DNA of 7,583 nucleotides. Origin: Candidatus Helarchaeota archaeon. Lineage in GTDB: Archaea > Asgardarchaeota > Lokiarchaeia > Helarchaeales > JABXJV01. Both the position numbers and the translations under genes were made by a program. The first letter of the stretch is position 1; every line of letters begins with the position of its first letter. Below the pieces are notes generated by a model. That model was not told the origin of the DNA. It saw nothing but the letters and a program-made list of their open reading frames with translations, and did not search any database. This document shows positions 4,936 through 7,583 of the stretch, piece after piece. The DNA is taken from positions 1-7,583 of the forward strand of contig JABXJV010000411.1 in NCBI GenBank assembly GCA_013375355.1. The letters run 5' to 3'.

Positions 4936-7408
4936 CCATATGCAGAGTATCCTGAGGAGGAGAAATCTTATTAAGTAGTTTATCTCTCCTTTCTATAGCA
5001 TTCTTATCATTAGGATGATTGGTTATCCAGAAATCAAGATAATTTAGAGCATTCTTATAATCCTTCTCTGACTCCAATAACGTTACTAACGTTCCAACGT
5101 ATTGACCATTATCAGGATTTTTCTTTATAAGTCCTTTCAAAATATCTATTGCCTTTTCGTTCTTCCTCAAATTCAGGGAATAAATTCTCGCAAACTCATA
5201 TTTTTTACTATCAGCAATATTTCTCTTTATAAGTATGTCCAGTCTTTTTTCCAGTTCTTCTGGTCTTCCAAGTTGATAGTACAATTTTCCTACCTGCTCA
5301 ATTACCTCATCTATTAAAAAATGTATTGTTTCTTCAGGAATTAGCTCGAACATTTTGTCCAGAATTTTCAAAGCCTCCTGAGGGCGTTTGTTATTATATT
5401 CATGGATAACCAGGTCTAAAAATGCTTTTCTACAATTATGTAAAAGAAGAATTGTCTGCCTGTCATAATAAACCTTAGGATTGTCCAAATTCCTGAATTT
5501 GAATTTCTCCAATAGATTTCTCTTCATTATTTCAGGGACAACAGGATGTCCCTTGACCGTAATTACTTTATAAGCAAGACCATCATTGCGTAAAAAGTCT
5601 TTCAAACCGAGCATATTTTTAATTTCCACAGTCACAGCAAAATAAAGTGGCTTCATAAAATTAAACGACTGGAGTATGATATATATCATATAATCTTGTG
5701 AACGAATAGCCTTTCCATCAAAAGCTGTCGGCTCAAACTGAAAAACCATTTCCGTATTCTCATCTTTAAATGGAATAATCCCTTCCATTTCTCTCATATA
5801 ATACCGATTAAGTCTGGGTTCAATTACAATTTTGACTGTCTTGGTGCCATCCATTCTGAAATAACCACCTAATTCTTTTATCTCCTCATCAGGGTAATTT
5901 ATAGGAACTTTAGGCTCCTGATGTTTTAACTGCAACGTATACCACCCAGTGTTCAAAAGCGGAAGAGAAATAACTCTTACGTCTTTCCTTATATTTTCAA
6001 CCTCTTGTAAATACCAGAGGGGAAATGTGTCATTATCTCCATTGGTAAAAATTATAGCATTAGGTTCACAGGACTGAAGAATATTATATGAATAGTCCCA
6101 GGCAACATAATTTCCACTTCGGTCATGCTCGTGGAAATTGAACCTGCACATATTTACAGGAAGAGCCAAAGTTACCAAAAAAATCGCTCCCCCTATTGCA
6201 AGCCATATCAACTTTGATTTTTCTCTTAACTTTGAAATTATTCCCTCGAGTATACCAACCATACCGATGCCTATCCATATAGCAAAAGCAAAAAAACATC
6301 CAACATATACATAATCCCTCTCACGTGGCTGAGGGTCAGGCTGGTTAAGATATATAACTATTGCTATACCAGTCATAATAAAAAATATTAAAACAGAAAG
6401 GGCTCTTTTCCAATCTTTGTAAAAGTGGTGCACCATACCCACCAATCCCAAAAGAAAAGGAAGACCGATTAAACCTCTGAAACTCAGATTTTCTGCTATA
6501 TTTCCATCTGGACCGATTGTAGTCCCCTTACCGATAAACTGCCAGCCAAAATACCTTAAGAACATCTTTTTAATCTGGTAACTCCACAACGGTGCTTTCC
6601 TGTTGAAAAATGTTAAAAATTGACTCTCAGTTCCATATTGCTCTCTATTGAGATATTTTGCAAAATTTTCCAAGTTCTCTGGATTATTTTCATCAATCGC
6701 AGGATTCATCCCAGACCTAATCAGAATCATTAAATATGTGGAATAGCCAAGAATTAAAAGAAGAGGAACAATACCCCAGAGGTCAATCCTTAAAAGGACT
6801 CTTCTGTCAGTAAAGATTATCAAGAGAAATATTGTAGGAATTACAAGTAGATTCAAAAGGTGAACTCCAGCACCAAGTCCAAAAAAGTATACTATAAATA
6901 ATAAAAACCTAACCGACTTGTATTCCTTGAAATTGTCCATCCAAACTATTGCCAGCCATAAGACCAGCGCTGTAAAAAGCATTGACAAAGCGTAAACTTC
7001 AGCTTCAACGGCATTGAACCAGAACGAGTCCGAAAATGCATAACTCAATGCACCAATAAACCCTGCTGCATTAACAAGTATCTTATCTTCTACAGTTTTT
7101 GATTCCCCTCTCCATTCTTTTATCAATCTTACAATTATTAAGAATAGAATAGCCACCACTACTGCACTGGATAATGCTGAAATAAAATTAACTCTAACAG
7201 CAACATCGAAAAAGGGTAAAAGAGTAAAAAACCTTCCAATCATTATATAAAGGGGTGCGCCTGGAGGATGAGGTATTCCCATGATATACGAACATGAGAT
7301 AAACTCTCCACAGTCCCAGAATGATACTGTCGGTGCGATAGTTATTATATAGACCGTTAAAGAGATAATAAATATCGCTATAGCGGTTAATTTCGTTTCT
7401 CTATTCAT
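4913..7408 (-). CDS. DUF2723 (TMEM260-like) membrane protein with TPR-like C-terminus
   Basis: This is an 831-residue integral membrane protein. Residues 9-420 hold about ten or eleven transmembrane helices of the DUF2723 domain: WDCGEF (31-36), GIPHPPGAPLY (44-54), NAVEAEVYAL (132-141), GLGAGVHLLN (177-186) and QPRERDYVYVG (360-370). The acidic pair D32/E35 just after the first helix is where GT-C glycosyltransferases carry their catalytic acid. A soluble extracytoplasmic part follows, with NGDNDTFPLWYLQEVE (456-471) and LLNTGWY (484-490), a hallmark of Bacteroidota-type members. Residues about 645-815 are predicted helical pairs resembling tetratricopeptide repeats, for example EALKILDKMFELIPEE and KAIDILKGLIKKNPDN. 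Human TMEM260, in this family, is a protein O-mannosyltransferase, so an envelope protein O-glycosylation role is likely but unproven here. The ATG at 7408 gives the standard N-terminus, yet no Shine-Dalgarno sequence precedes it. It converges on the MgtC-like gene with one base between. Confidence 0.92.
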   Translation of the reverse strand: MNRETKLTAIAIFIISLTVYIITIAPTVSFWDCGEFISCSYIMGIPHPPGAPLYIMIGRFFTLLPFFDVAVRVNFISALSSAVVVAILFLIIVRLIKEWRGESKTVEDKILVNAAGFIGALSYAFSDSFWFNAVEAEVYALSMLFTALVLWLAIVWMDNFKEYKSVRFLLFIVYFFGLGAGVHLLNLLVIPTIFLLIIFTDRRVLLRIDLWGIVPLLLILGYSTYLMILIRSGMNPAIDENNPENLENFAKYLNREQYGTESQFLTFFNRKAPLWSYQIKKMFLRYFGWQFIGKGTTIGPDGNIAENLSFRGLIGLPFLLGLVGMVHHFYKDWKRALSVLIFFIMTGIAIVIYLNQPDPQPRERDYVYVGCFFAFAIWIGIGMVGILEGIISKLREKSKLIWLAIGGAIFLVTLALPVNMCRFNFHEHDRSGNYVAWDYSYNILQSCEPNAIIFTNGDNDTFPLWYLQEVENIRKDVRVISLPLLNTGWYTLQLKHQEPKVPINYPDEEIKELGGYFRMDGTKTVKIVIEPRLNRYYMREMEGIIPFKDENTEMVFQFEPTAFDGKAIRSQDYMIYIILQSFNFMKPLYFAVTVEIKNMLGLKDFLRNDGLAYKVITVKGHPVVPEIMKRNLLEKFKFRNLDNPKVYYDRQTILLLHNCRKAFLDLVIHEYNNKRPQEALKILDKMFELIPEETIHFLIDEVIEQVGKLYYQLGRPEELEKRLDILIKRNIADSKKYEFARIYSLNLRKNEKAIDILKGLIKKNPDNGQYVGTLVTLLESEKDYKNALNYLDFWITNHPNDKNAIERRDKLLNKISPPQDTLHMEKNNHSK

Positions 7409-7483
7409 AAACTGCTATTTTTCAGAATAAAACATAAAAATTACTATTTTTCATTCATTTTATAAAACTTTAGTCAAATTGTT

Positions 7484-7512
7484 ATATTATCATTTAATTG
7501 TACTATTTTCAA
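7484..7512 (-). promoter_or_regulatory. Candidate extended -10 promoter for the DUF2723 gene
   Basis: On the minus strand TTGAAA (7507-7512, 5 of 6 to consensus) is followed after 17 bases by TAATAT (7484-7489, 4 of 6). The -10 is preceded by TGA, giving an extended -10 (TGn) element. Transcription would begin near 7477 with a leader of about 70 bases. This is the best-formed promoter in the window. The remaining bases between the gene start and the right edge show no other gene. Confidence 0.42.
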
Positions 7513-7559
7513 GTCTTGTTTACATATTTATTGTAGATTAGATATAAAAATTTTGAGAT

Positions 7560-7568
7560 TTATCCACA
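7560..7568 (+). promoter_or_regulatory. Single consensus DnaA-box sequence at the right edge
   Basis: TTATCCACA matches the high-affinity DnaA box exactly. It stands alone, about 50 bases upstream of the DUF2723 promoter candidate, with no second box or AT-unwinding array visible before the window ends. It may be fortuitous. Confidence 0.2.
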
Positions 7569-7583
7569 AGCTTAAAGAGTGAC

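Noticed and set aside
5102..5317. Open frame on the plus strand inside the DUF2723 gene
   Set aside because: It is antisense to the TPR-like region, with Phe/Ile-rich shadow translation and no start signal.
7513..7583. Possible end of another gene at the right edge
   Set aside because: Short open stretches exist on the minus strand, but none has recognisable protein content and too little sequence remains to decide.

Overview
The window is AT-rich bacterial DNA with six protein-coding genes and no RNA genes, insertion sequences, CRISPR arrays or phage genes that I can see. A family 9 glycosyltransferase of the lipopolysaccharide heptosyltransferase type points to a diderm (Gram-negative type) bacterium. 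The large DUF2723 membrane protein with its NGDNDTFPLWY signature is most typical of Bacteroidota and related FCB or candidate lineages such as WOR-3. That placement is an inference from family distribution and low GC, not a proven assignment.

Layout, left to right. Positions 1-180 (minus) hold the N-terminal 60 codons of an FmdB-type zinc-ribbon protein that runs off the left edge. Positions 261-1898 (minus) encode an exported M1-aminopeptidase-like protein whose zinc-binding and catalytic residues are all replaced. A divergent AT-rich gap (1899-2207) separates it from 2208-2819 (plus), a small exported protein of unknown function. That protein is built from two diverged copies of one module, the second carrying a calcium-loop-like sequence. 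After another AT-rich gap come a GT9 glycosyltransferase (3142-4209, plus) and an MgtC/SapB family membrane protein (4261-4911, plus), which form a likely two-gene operon. Facing them, with a single base between the ORFs, is a long DUF2723 membrane protein with a TPR-like C-terminus (4913-7408, minus), with its own predicted promoter near the right edge.

How the genes may relate: GT9 and DUF2723 are both envelope glycosylation functions (glycan or LPS assembly, and predicted protein O-glycosylation). The M1-like protein and the repeat protein are both predicted to be exported. The stretch therefore reads as a cell-envelope neighbourhood rather than one defined pathway. The most unusual items are the degenerate M1-like protein, the internally duplicated small exported protein, and the terminator-like hairpin that overlaps the end of the DUF2723 gene. 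I found no convincing evidence of a wholly new multi-gene system.
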